Positions 1-11,100 of a DNA stretch of 28,409 nucleotides are shown here, piece by piece (position 1 is the first letter of the stretch; every line of letters begins with the position of its first letter). The translations under genes were made by a program, and so were the position numbers. The stretch covers positions 27,970 to 56,378 of the forward strand of contig AVPN01000232.1 in the NCBI GenBank assembly GCA_000695325.1, given 5' to 3'. The stretch is from Pleurobrachia bachei. Taxonomy: Eukaryota > Ctenophora > Tentaculata > Cydippida > Pleurobrachiidae. Under the pieces are notes generated by a model, which saw nothing but the letters and a program-made list of their open reading frames with translations, did no database searches and was not told the origin of the DNA.

Positions 1-120
1 CTTCTCCCTTGGCCACTGCCGACCCTGTATTATTACAGAACGGCTACTCCCTCTGTCTACATGTCCCCCTCTCTATTCTCTTCCCCTCTAACCGGCTTTA
101 ACATCCCCTCTTCTCCCCAG

Positions 121-2453
121 ATCCGGTTTATAACCTCTACAGAAGGGGTACCTCCGGTCTATATGTTGGAGCGGGGTAAAAAGAGTCGGCAGTATTTTGT
201 AGCCCCCAACGGGTTCTGTAACACGTGGCGGTTGAAGACAGAGGACCAGTATCACAATGAGACGAACATTAGACCGAAGGAGACACGCCGTTTTAAGTTC
301 AGTGGATTGCAAGAGGTTGTCATGTTTGGGCTAAATGATACTGTGACTGAAGAGGACCGATATGTTGAGGACTTGGACAGGTAGGTCAAATATGGGCCAA
401 ATATGCTCTTCCCGATTTAGCGGATCCCTGAGGCTAGGGTTCCGTTAAATTGGGGTCCGACTGCAGTGCTTTCTTGGGAATCTTTTAGTAGAGTCGGGGG
501 AGAGATGATGTACCAGCAACCTCCAATAGGAGTCTAATGCCTTTCAAAAATGTTGGCTAAGTGTTTAAATGCTGGCTATACGTGCAATATGCATTTGTTC
601 TGTAGATTAACTCGGTAGATCCACACTTGGGATTGTAGGGATATTTAATACCCGGTATTACACGTGATTTAAGTGGGGACTGTGAGACTGTCATTCACTC
701 GAGGAATGTGTGAATGGCAGTGAAATATTTGTGAAAACACTGTCAAACAGTGTTACCGATAATAGTGAATTTAGGACAGGGCCTAATTCATGAATCGTTC
801 GAATCAAGAAATACTGGTCCCTGATTGGCTCATAACCAGTCACGTGACCTAAATATTAAATAACTAATTATGATTGGTTGGCGGTTCCTGGCCTAATTAT
901 ATTTATCATCTCTAAATCCCCTCCAGGAGAGAGTTTATTAGTTTGCTGGTACAAATGTTACACCTGGATCCCGCACAGCGAGCGTCTCCTCTCTGGTGCA
1001 AATCTCACGAGTTTGTAACTATGAACCATCTCCAAAAACTGGTGTACTGCAAACGTGTCCGCAAAGGAATAGAGGTGAGTGTTACGTCATGAGTGACGTC
1101 ATTTATATAATAGTGCTTAGGTATTGTGACATTTGGGGGTATGTCTCATGTGAGTTATAAAATGATAGACAGAGGGAATGTCGACGCGTGTGTATCGTAT
1201 CCATATCAAATCAAGGGATCTGTATAATTCTGTGCTCAGATCCTTCTCCTTCAGTGGGACTGGGCCCTGGGGGTGGTGGCATGGTGAGGGATCAGATCCT
1301 TCTAATGTGATCCGGTCCACACTATGTGTACCGAATCACGACCAAACTTCATATCATGCCCTCTCCCCCTGTTCAATCTTCCTTTCTTGTTACCAGGTGA
1401 TGCAGAAAGCGTGCAAGAGAGATAACAACAAAGTTAACAGAGTGGTAATGACGCCCCAGCAACACCTTCAATACCTCCAGGTGAGAGAGAGATATACAAA
1501 GAGATAGCTGATAGACAGAGACTGAGACAGAGATGGTTAAAGTGCGTTTCAAACGACGCGACCTGAGATTCCTGGAAATTGGAGTATTGCGTGTTGTATT
1601 TACTGAATGAGATCCTGAATTTCCAGGAATCTCAGTTCAAGTCGTTTGAAACGCACTTTGATAGACAGAGACTGAGACATATTACAGCTAGAGACAGAGA
1701 TAGCTGAAAGACAGAGATAGATGAACAACCGAGACAGAGAGAGAGAAATATATAACTTCACAGACCTGTGTGTAAGAAAGCCCCCCGTGTTTCAGGCGAT
1801 AAATCAGGTCCAGCGAGAGCACAACATTTTAACTCACCAGTTGAAGGTATAAGACCACGTGCGCGGCTACGCTGTTTTGTACGCACCCCGTACTAGCACG
1901 TCCGCGCGCTCCTTACAATACAAAGCAACACATTTAAGCATTTAGTGTTTCGCGCAGCCTTTTTGATAGACATGCATGTAAAGAGCCATCTAAAAGCGGA
2001 AATCACTTATAATAGAACATCTGTCTCTCTCTTTGTGTCTCTCTCCCCCCTCTCTCTCTTTCCTCTTGCACTCTCTCTCCATCCTTCCCTTTTCAGGAAC
2101 AACAGGAGCTCCAATGGAACCTACAAAGCAACCCCGCATTGAGCCTTCAATATCTCATTGGCGAGAGGTAAATAACACATGGGTGCCTTTGTTCTGATAG
2201 TGTGAACTATTATAGAAACTATTCCTTGTTTTGTTCAAATCCGGGGTGCGTGGAAGGAGGGTCGAACAAACTATCCCCTCTAACTTGCTATTTATTTCAG
2301 TGTCAACTCCCTTGATAGGAGGAGCGGTATTTACCCGACCCCCGATTGGAGCCCGGGAACATCTGATTGGTCTAGCCATGTACCCGAGTATGGTACCAAG
2401 GCCCACCCTATAGTCATACCGGGTATGTGATCATCTATATACTCTCTCTCTCG

Positions 2454-2485
<32 letters not shown>

Positions 2486-2676
2486 CTATCTCTATCTCTG
2501 TATGTCTCTCCTTGACATCCCATTCCTTCTCAGATTCCCCAACAAGGCCCGACCAACTACTCCAAGAGCAGCTCTACAAGGCTCAAATAATCAGGAATCT
2601 AACAGCTCTTCAACAACACAAACAGGAAAGCTATCAGCATGTGTCTGGGATTCCTGGATTACATCGCTTTATTTAA
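121..2676 (+). CDS. HIPK: HIPK-family serine/threonine/tyrosine kinase, 3' part (5' end outside window)
   Basis: Exons read as 121-380, 927-1074, 1397-1480, 1796-1846, 2097-2167, 2301-2422 and 2534-2676; all have GT-AG borders and phases that join into one frame of 292 residues ending in TAA. The first exon begins IRFITSTEGVPPVYML and contains NTWRLKT and IRPKETRRFKF. Exon 2 gives REFISLLVQMLHLDPAQR followed by HEFVTMNHL. These match the end of the HIPK kinase C-lobe, including the insert between helices G and H that separates HIPKs from DYRKs. The catalytic lysine, HRD and DFG motifs must lie upstream of the window. HIPKs are nuclear CMGC kinases acting on transcription factors and co-repressors. 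The tail after the kinase domain is only about 150 residues, Gln-rich (PQQHLQYLQ; EQQELQ), far shorter than in vertebrate HIPKs, and I see no long PEST or autoinhibitory region. Where the upstream exon ends within 1-120 is unresolved; 67-120 looks like a pyrimidine-rich intron end. Confidence 0.88.
381..926 (+). other. HIPK intron containing a small candidate MITE
   Basis: A 546-bp intron with donor GTAGGT and acceptor CTCCAG. No coding signal was found. It holds short inverted pairs near 690-717 (GTCATTCAC against GTGAATGGC) and the inverted-end insertion described separately at 789-889. Confidence 0.7.
789..889. mobile_element. Short non-autonomous DNA element, copy 1, in HIPK intron
   Basis: About 101 bp bounded by the 9-bp direct repeat GGCCTAATT at 780-788 and 890-898, which looks like a target-site duplication. 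The inside (from about 800: gaatc, then tactggtcc, tgattggct, gtgacctaaat, then tgattggt and ggttcct) is clearly related to 19084-19169 in the PLAC8 intron. In the PLAC8 copy the ends are good inverted repeats (AGGAACCGACC and GGTCGGTTCCT); here they are decayed. Two related copies in introns of unrelated genes argue for a mobile origin. Assignment to a superfamily is not possible by eye. Confidence 0.55.
1539..1659. mobile_element. 121-bp near-perfect foldback (MITE-like) in HIPK intron
   Basis: The element starts aaagtgcgtttcaaacgac and ends with its exact reverse complement. Each arm is about 42 bp and continues with cctgagattcctggaaatt-type sequence; only a few bases near the middle of each arm mismatch. 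The centre is about 35 bp. The flanks carry the same 19-bp sequence (gatagacagagactgagac) at 1510-1528 and 1660-1678, so either the insertion went into a GACAGA-rich repeat or the flank was copied. No coding capacity. Confidence 0.7.
2427..2510 (+). repeat. CT/TATC microsatellite in last HIPK intron
   Basis: Runs of CT followed by about six TATC units within the intron 2423-2533. Simple repeat; an open frame reading through it is not a gene. Confidence 0.85.
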
Positions 2677-4408
2677 ATTGCTGGAATTATGAGGATTTCA
2701 CCAATCGAGGATGATTCGAAACATAGGAGCAGTTTTACTATGGGACAACCTGCTGTGGGAACAATAATGTGTATTATCCCGAAAAAATCCCGTCAAGTCC
2801 CCTTTCCCCCCACTTTCAATACATTTAAATCCCCCTACTTTCACCCCTTCCCTATCTTTATTGGAAAATGATTTATTGATATTCGCTATAATACAGACAG
2901 TTATATATTATATATCATTCTATGTAATATGTACTATGAGTGATTGGGAACGAAAAATTAACAGAGTAAGGGAAATAGGGCTCCCGCGGAGCGACTACTG
3001 CATCCCCCCGTATTATTTGTCGTACATACGAAATGCATGGAGTGTATGTTTGTGTGTCTGTGCGAGTACGTTAGTGTGTGCGAGTTATTGCCTTGGTTGT
3101 GTAGAAAACAACGCTGTTTCCTCCACACACCAAATCGAAAGAAGCCAAACCTTTCAAAAATGTTTTTTTTTCACTTTTTCCTGGCTTCTTTTTGTGAGAC
3201 ACATTATAATATTTGTCATCACGTGTTAAGTAGTGTGTCAAATGATGTTATATAATATACATATATCACGCGTCTATTTCTGTTTGTCACGCGTCTATTT
3301 CCATTAGTCACGCGTCTATTTCTGTTGTCACGCGCCTATTTTTGGACTGTCTGGCGGCGCCGACCCGATTGCACTTTCGCGTCTGATCTGTTAATCAAAA
3401 CAGGGTCTCGCGGCGCCAGACAGATTGAAGACCTGTTTTTTTCTCAAAAAACAGACGAAACTACGAAGTGTGTGTTTCATGTTTAGTACTGAAAAGATTT
3501 GCCTTGCTCGACCCTCAGACGGGTGTGAACAAAGTTCTATATTTTCGAGTAAGACACATGTATTAGAGTGAAAATAGTGTAAAACGTTTTATATATCTAC
3601 TGAATACTCTCTCTCACTGGTTGTACTCGTGAAAGGCACCCAGTAGATTGCTGCCTAGCGGTGCCGAACCGATCTGAGTGTCGTTCGAGAGAATTAGAAC
3701 GGGGTCGGCAACCGTGCATGTCTTGTGTATGTGTGTGGTAAGGTGTTAAGCTCGCGACAGCTATAAGAGTCAACTCCACTAATATTTGTCCTAGATCTCT
3801 AAATTAGTAGAGTAGAGATATTTCCCCCTTTTGTGTTTCAAGACAGAAAGAACTAGCAATTTAAGTAATACCCCATTCAGTTTTACACGGAAACCAAGTC
3901 TTTATCTTTGTCTTCAGAGTCACAATGTGACATTAAAAACACATCTACCCTCTAGAAAATAGAAGTCTGCTGTTTTACCAACAGGCGGGGAAATACTGCA
4001 CCTGAATGTAGCAGCTCCTGAGCTACATCCGGTAGTTGAGCAAGTAGAAGACGGACGACGGTGTAACATTTGGTATCGAAGACACCTCACACTCTTCGCG
4101 CGCCGGCAAGGGAGGGGTAACTTCGTTACCAAGAGTAACATCGCACTGATGAGTCATCAGTCGACTTGACAGTGGTTTGATGTTGTTTGCCCCCCGCGAA
4201 AGAAAAAGAAAAATGAAATGTGAATGCGCGCAAAATAGTGCACTGCAGACAGTTGCAGTTTTACCGTGTATTTGTCATCGCGCGCTCCTGTTCATTACAC
4301 TGTCACACCGTTGTATTATCACAAATTACATTGAAAATCAGAATATTCTGAGCTGGGGTTGTAAAAAATATTCTGTCTATATACATGATTTACACATATT
4401 TTCACACA
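2677..4408. other. Gene-free spacer between convergent HIPK and LRRIQ1
   Basis: No supportable gene. It holds 3' UTR sequence of both genes, a tandem array at 3266-3345, an inverted pair around 3347-3422, and a diverged direct repeat in which 3346-3412 resembles 3651-3710 (both contain a gcggcgccga or gcggtgccga core and a cagggtc or cggggtc end). The pair may be remnants of a mobile element. Around 3950-4168 one plus-strand frame reads as a decayed protein tail (GRRCNIWYRRHL) that could be the cysteine-rich C-terminus of a transposase, but this is weak. Confidence 0.6.
3266..3345 (+). repeat. Four tandem copies of a 20-21 bp CACGCG repeat
   Basis: The unit begins TCACGCGTCTATTTC and occurs four times, the last one diverged (CACGCGCCTATTTTT). 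It lies directly before the inverted pair TGTCTGGCGGCGCCG (from about 3348) and CGCGGCGCCAGACA (to about 3422). Function unknown; subterminal transposon repeats are possible. Confidence 0.75.
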
Positions 4409-5146
4409 TTATCTGAAGGGTCTCTGTTTCTGTTTTAGTCTCAGTGGGGGAAGTTGGCTGGAGGGAGAGGAAAATGAAGGATTGTGATAAAGTCTGGTAT
4501 GGAGGGGTTGAACACTCTCCCACTGATACACTACCTCGCTCTCACTATCACAATTACTAGTAGCAGTTGGCGGTGGGGGTGTTCGGTGCTGTCGCTGGTG
4601 GAGAAACCTCTCCCTGACCATCTCCCTCTTTTTAGCAGCACTCACTTTCTTCCCGAACTTCCGAGATCGTGATATCAGTTTTTGGGCCGTTTGATCACTC
4701 ACCCCCCATTCTGTCACCATCTCTTGCTGTCTCCTGCTCACTCTTTTACTACTTGGCATTGACAGGATACTAATCTCACTGGGCCCACTGGCCAGACTAT
4801 TTCCCCTGCTAGGGGGACACAGCCTGCTGAGGGGTAGGAGCGGTACAGGGGTCCGGGTTGTGTCCGTTACAACTGATGATACTGAGATATGGGAGTAGGC
4901 GGGGGTTGGAGGGAGGGAGACGTGGTGTGTTAGAGATGGGGTTGGAGGTAACCCCCATCCTCTGTCTAGCTCGTCCTCGTCCCAGTTAAGTGATCCTACT
5001 TCGTCCAAACTTTCGAGGTCGTCCAGGTCATAGGTAGCCTGCCGGTACGCCTGGTGAGAGAGAGAGAGATAGTTAGTTAGGGTTAGAGAGATAGAGATAG
5101 AGAGAGAGGGAAAGAGAGAGAGAGAGAGAGAGAGAGGGAAAGAGAG

Positions 5147-5196
<50 letters not shown>

Positions 5197-8100
5197 TCAA
5201 CAAATACAGTTGCTAGTAACAATACTACTCTACTAATAACACATACCTCTGCAATTCGTTTCCTCACTATCCATCCCCTAGCCAGTGACTGAACTGCAAC
5301 CACTCCCTTTTCCATCTCCCTCCTTCTCTCCTGCCTCCTGTGTAACCATGGTAACCAGTTCCAAAGATCCCTCCTCACGGTGTAACCCCTCCAAATCCGT
5401 TGTACCAAAACAGATGCGACCAAGAGTCGCTTGTACTCTCTGTACAGTTGCATTTGTCGTTGTTCCACTAGGTTTTTGTAACGTAGCCTGCTACTGAATC
5501 CTCGTATCAGACTCTGCAACCTGAGAACCGATTTTGCCGCAGACTGCCCCACGTTCAAGTTATTAGCTACTGGCTGCGTCTTGTTAGGTACGGGTGACTG
5601 CGGTGTTTTAGCACTAACAGAAGGTCGAGTAGTGACTTGGGAATGTCCAGTAGTGACTTGAGAGGAATCATGTTTCTTGGGTGTAGGTGGCCGTGGTTTG
5701 TATACTTTAGGAGAAGATCCTCTCACCACAGTATATCCTTCTCTTGTAGAAGGGGGTGCTTTCAATTTGGGAACAACTTCGCTGTAGAAAGTTTCCTTTG
5801 GAGTTGCTACAACAGGCGTGAAATTCTCCACTTCATTCTCCAATCTGTTCCAGTTGCCTATCTCAGCGCACTGCTGAAGTATCATCTTTGAAAGATCCCA
5901 GCGTTCCCTCAGATAATTCACCTAAAGCAGGGCACTGTTAGGTTATATATCATCGCGAGGTTTACACAAACATGATGTGTCTCATTGAGCATTCAAGTCA
6001 TAATATAAAAGAAAACACGTTTACTTTTGGGGCTGTGGAATTGCCGTCACAGTTGAATTTAGTTCATAAGATTTCCTACCTTAGCAGTTGTCTCGAGAGG
6101 AGGCTCGAACTGTTTTAATCTCTCCTGAACCTTCATCAGCCCCTTCTGAAGCTCCGTTCCATGACTTGTCACGTGACCCCTCACGCGTGAGGACAGCTGC
6201 GTGATGTCTAACGCGTTACCTTCCGCAAGCAGCTCACTTAGCGTGAGGTACCGGAGACACTGTTTTATATCTCCTGCTAGTGCGTTATTAGAGATGTCCA
6301 GTGTTTGGAGAAAGGGGGCCACTGTGTAGAGGGAGGGTAGGGAGCTGAGGACATTACCACCGAGTCGGAGGGTAGAGAGAAGAGGCAGCCAGGCAGTACT
6401 TAACATTCCAATATCAGTCAGACCTAAAGAGAAGAGAGTGGGTGATTAGTTGGGCTATTTAATCAGAACATGAGAGCTTAGCTGATACTCTCTCTTCAAA
6501 TTATTTCATCTTAGTACTTCTCGTAAATTATCTGTGGGTATTTAATCCCAAGATAACTGCTGAATATGTTACTACGTACCATTATTGGAAAGATCGAGGA
6601 AGGTTAGGAGGATGTTGTGTGAGAGACAGGGTACATTCACAAGACTGTTACCAGACAAATCTAAAAACTGGAGCAATCCTGTCAGGAGATTATGGGGATT
6701 GTTTATTTCATTTGGAGCATGAAGAGCGAGAAAGTGAGACGAAAAAACTTAGCAAGGGATTCTGATAGGGTACAGTAACCTAAATCACTCCTTACAGACC
6801 TACATCAAGCTGCACCTCTCCCATTTCACATACCACATGTAGGGAGATGCTGGACAGTAGAGAGAGCGTTGTTACTTAGGTTCAGGTGAATCAGGTTAGG
6901 CAGGTACTGTAGGGCTCGGGTTGAAACCAACTTGTTCCCGGAGAGATTTAACTGGAGGTGAAAGATAGTGTTATTATGTGCTGGGTGACACCCAGTGAGT
7001 TTTCGGTAGGAAGGATGTTTTTGATGTTAGGTGGAGAAGGCATTGGGGCAAGGAAGGAGGCTAGTAAACTCGTATATTTTAGTTAAAAGACAAATCATGA
7101 AAAATTAAACCATAATAGTGTTATATCATAATAAAACCCCTTTATCAATTTCCCAGACAGGGTCAATAAGTTATCGGAGTCTCTTGATTTCTTTCACATA
7201 AATTATCTTTCAATCACACATCAATCACACATCAATCACACCTCAATCAAACTTGAATCAAACGTCAATCACACCCCACACAAACTCTTAGTCCGCCTCA
7301 GGTGGTGGCATATCGGGAACATGATATTTGCAGACTGCAGCAAACATAGGACACCCAAACTTCTCACACAGCCACTTATTCTTAACAACAGCCAGCTTTA
7401 GTGACTCCACTTTAAATTGACAATTAAAATTGGTGTGAATAGCACGTCCCATTCCCTCTATCACAACCAAATCACACCCTACACACTCCGCAGCAACCTG
7501 CTGTGATATCCTGCTGAGATCCAAACAAGGTGATCCCAAACCGTTCTCAATAATCCTCAGTTTACCCTCATCCACTGCCCCTTGTACAACATCTGATATA
7601 CTACACACCTGGGATACTATCATTCGCAGCTCGTGGGATGTAATGTCGTTTAGCGCTGGTCGACTGTTGGCTGCCAACACCACTTCACTTCCCATTCGCA
7701 GCATTTCCACCACAAAGGGCAGAATTCCAAGGATAATGTCAGCCCCGCTGTTGTCAACAAACACCAACATTTTCCTAATGCTCGCCCGCTTTAGTCTCTT
7801 GATCCAGTGTTCGAGATGATCAACGAACCAGGGCGGTGATTGGACCAAATCACACGCCGCACCAAAATCTATCTTGGTCTTTTCGTTGATCCGCACGACA
7901 GCAGAGGAACCCCAATCGAAAATGTTGCCCCCTAGGATCCCCTTTATCAACTCTACTTGTCTCTCCTCCCACGGGAGAGTCCGAAGGTACTCCAATCTCC
8001 CTGGAAGTTGCTCTAACGCAGCATTGTTTTCTTCTAGCTTGAACTTCAGATAGGGATCATAAAAATCAAATTCAGCCAAAAACTGCTCCCTGCAGTCTAA

Positions 8101-11100
8101 CAGTGTTCTTACGGTCAGATTCCCATATGCAAAGGGGTTCTTTCTCAACAGGGCTAAACACTCCAAAAACTTCTTTTTGAACAACGCCATCCTCTTATCG
8201 ATATGAACTCTGTTCGACTCTCCATCTCGAATCACTTTACAGAACTTGTCCAGGCCATCCTTGAATATATCCAGCCAATAATTCCTTGCCTCAGTTTCCA
8301 ATGACAGGTCTATCAAGTCTGCTTGATACTCTTCAGCGTTCAGCAATGGAAACTGCACCAGGGGCAGGTCCAACCTATCCAGCTCCAGGAACTGAAGCGC
8401 CTGCGTCACAGCATCGTTGACCTCAAAACTATCGGAAAACGCGTAGTTCTCTCCGTAATTCCCGACCGTTTCGGAGTCTCCCACGTTTCCTTCAGTTGTG
8501 CCAGTCATGTATGCTCCCACTGCACCCAGGTACCCCTCATGACGCATGAACAATGCCTGAATTGTGCCCTTGCTCCAATAGTTAATTGCGTAGGATATGG
8601 AATGCATTGTGGTCTTTTTACCTCGGATGAAAAACCCTCCGAATATCACGTGTGAGCAGTTATATAGGTTGGCGTGGAGGTAAGCTATCTGGCCGATACC
8701 ATTACTAATCATATGTAGAAGACTCTTAGCGATACTCGATTTAGGGATCTGTTCCCGGGCAGGCCCAGCTATCCGGGACCTGGCTGCCTTTCCGAAGCTG
8801 CTAGCCACCAGATCCCCAGGCAGCCCCATCGCTTCATAAGACCCTCCGTAAATGTCCTTGACCAGCAAGTCAACTGCACTCGAGTCCCCTTCCTCTGCGA
8901 GTGCTAGCAACTCGTCAAAGCCCTGAGCGTTGGTAAGAAGGGATCCTAGTCCCCAGAACGTTCCACCGCCCATGGCCGTACCTCCGACCCTCTCAAACTT
9001 ACTGTCACTGTGAACTATCAGTATACTGACACCAGACCCAATATTTACCAACAGATAGGGGAATTCACATCCGGCTTTCCGGAATTCAATCTCCGGATTT
9101 CGGTTCTTTTTGAAGGAAAAAGCTTCGTTTGGGATGTTGTTTAGGAGGAAGTTGGCACCTTTAATCAGACACTCCATCTCGTCTTCCTTGACGATCTTCA
9201 GTCCTAATTCCTGCTCGAAGAGGGCGGTAAACTTGAAGGCACCCCCACCCGTCACCCGGATAGTACGTCCATGACACAAATCAACGTCATCCCCCATACA
9301 GTCCTTGATGTAGTGAGTCAAACTCTGGATGTGCTTCGTTTCAAATTTGACGAACTGTAATCTACTCCTCCTACACTCCTCATCTCTAACTTCCCCATCC
9401 CCTCCTCCCTTGCTACTCCCTCCACCATCCTGAGAGATAGTCCGGCGTCGGCCCGGCACATGGGTCAGGTAAGCTAACTTTGCGAGGGACCCACCAATAT
9501 CAATGGCCAGGTTTGAGGCCTGGCGAAGAGCGTTTAGATGGCGTTCTGGGATGTAAATTGGAGGAGCGTACCGGTCAGACATGGCTAGTGAGAGGGGACT
9601 TGTGTTAGAGCGGTTCAGTGGTCAAGACAAGTGCAACAATGGCGGGAGAAGTGTTTCCTACTAAAGTGTGAATGTGACACGACAAAGTGCAATGGAAAGG
9701 TAAACAGAAAATTCGACAAACAGAGAATAGGAAGAGAGCGAAAGGAAGGCACTGTACCCAAAAGCAAATGAAGGAATAACACAACAAAGACCAAAGAACA
9801 GGTGCAGCAGATGATGGGAAAGATGCGGCATCGTGACAATTGAGTCAGAGAAAGGGACAGAGAAATAGGGAGAGGGAGAGAGAGGGAGAGAAGAATGGAG
9901 GGACTGAGAAGAATAGAGGGGGAGAAGAAGATAGGGACGGAGAAAGAGGGGGAGGGAGAAGGAAAGTTAATTAGGAAGTCATTAAACAAAGCTGTTTATA
10001 TTTGGCACCTACTACACCTACAAAAACTTTACAATTAGTGCGTCGGCAATTAACAAAGAGAATATTATATACACGTGTTTCACTCCAGAGGGTATCAATG
10101 AAAGTGGGGATGTAATGACGGATGGATGTTTGGACGTTACATTGGGATTAGTGATAGTAACATTTTATCACGGTCAACATTTAGAATGAGTACATAACTT
10201 ACAAGAGTGAGGAACGTACTGCGATATACTATGAGACGGGGTAAGGAGTGACGTGAGGGAGATTTGGGTGGGGTTGTAATAAACACTATTGATACACACC
10301 ACTTTGTCGCAATATAGTGCTCTGTGAGCTTGAGGGTTCGGCATAGCAATAGTAAGTAAGGTCACAGAGGACAATACAGGGAGAGGGGTGAGACTTCACT
10401 GGGGGGGTCTGTGACACTGTGACATCACGTATTGACCAATATTTGTCGTAACATAGCTTACCACAGTAAGGTTAGAGGATAGAACGGGGCTGAGGCGGTG
10501 TATATCATTGGAGGAGAGATCCCACAATAGAAGAGAGGGTGTTCCTTTTCCTATTTTAGTGAGGCCACAACTCGTCTGAAAGGGGGTCATTTTATGTTAG
10601 TTTAGGGGGTATGGCAGAGGTAGGAGACAGAAAGACAGCAGTCATTACTACCACACGCACCTCCCCCTCAAATATTACAAAGTCTACGGAAGTCTAAAGT
10701 CTGATTTTTAAGAATGCGAACCGGGGGCGCGCGAATTCAAGTTTTGAATTGAAATTGGTAGCACGCGATGTGTGATGCGCATGAAATGCTCTGATTTGTG
10801 TGCAAGCGGTTAGCATTATTAAAAATCGCACTTAACCTGGTATAGAATGGAGAGATTGTCATGTTTCCCTGTCATTGTGACATCACTAGATCCATCTATT
10901 GACAGTAACACCGCGTCACCAGGTATCACCTAAATGAAATCATAATCATTATATTAGCAGTGTGTAAAACATGTGTAACTACTAACTAGTGCGATGGTAG
11001 AATTGAGGAATTTACCCAAAAACTACTACTACAGAATTCCCAATTACCTCAATATTAGTACATTCCTTGATGAACAACTCCCTGCACTCGCCCCTCAAAC

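Noticed and set aside
1-120. Open frame continuous from the window start into HIPK exon 121-380
   Set aside because: Although free of stops, 67-120 is a typical pyrimidine-rich intron end with CCCCAG at the border and does not match HIPK sequence before IRFI.
2861-3229. Open frame of 122 residues after the HIPK stop
   Set aside because: Low-complexity, AT-rich, no family motif or splice context; probably HIPK 3' UTR or spacer.
3920-4141. Short frames that could be a transposase C-terminus
   Set aside because: One plus-strand frame has a suggestive RCNIWYRR stretch but lacks the full cysteine pattern and is bounded by stops; too weak to call a gene.
9615-9989. Minus-strand frame rich in Ser/Leu/Pro upstream of PANK4
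   Set aside because: A product of the pyrimidine-rich tract, with no domain or conservation signal.
10137-10374. Possible missing LRRIQ1 exon between the LRR exons
   Set aside because: None of its frames gives an LRR, and joining exon end 10462 directly to exon start 6951 gives a perfect LRR in phase, so no exon is needed here.
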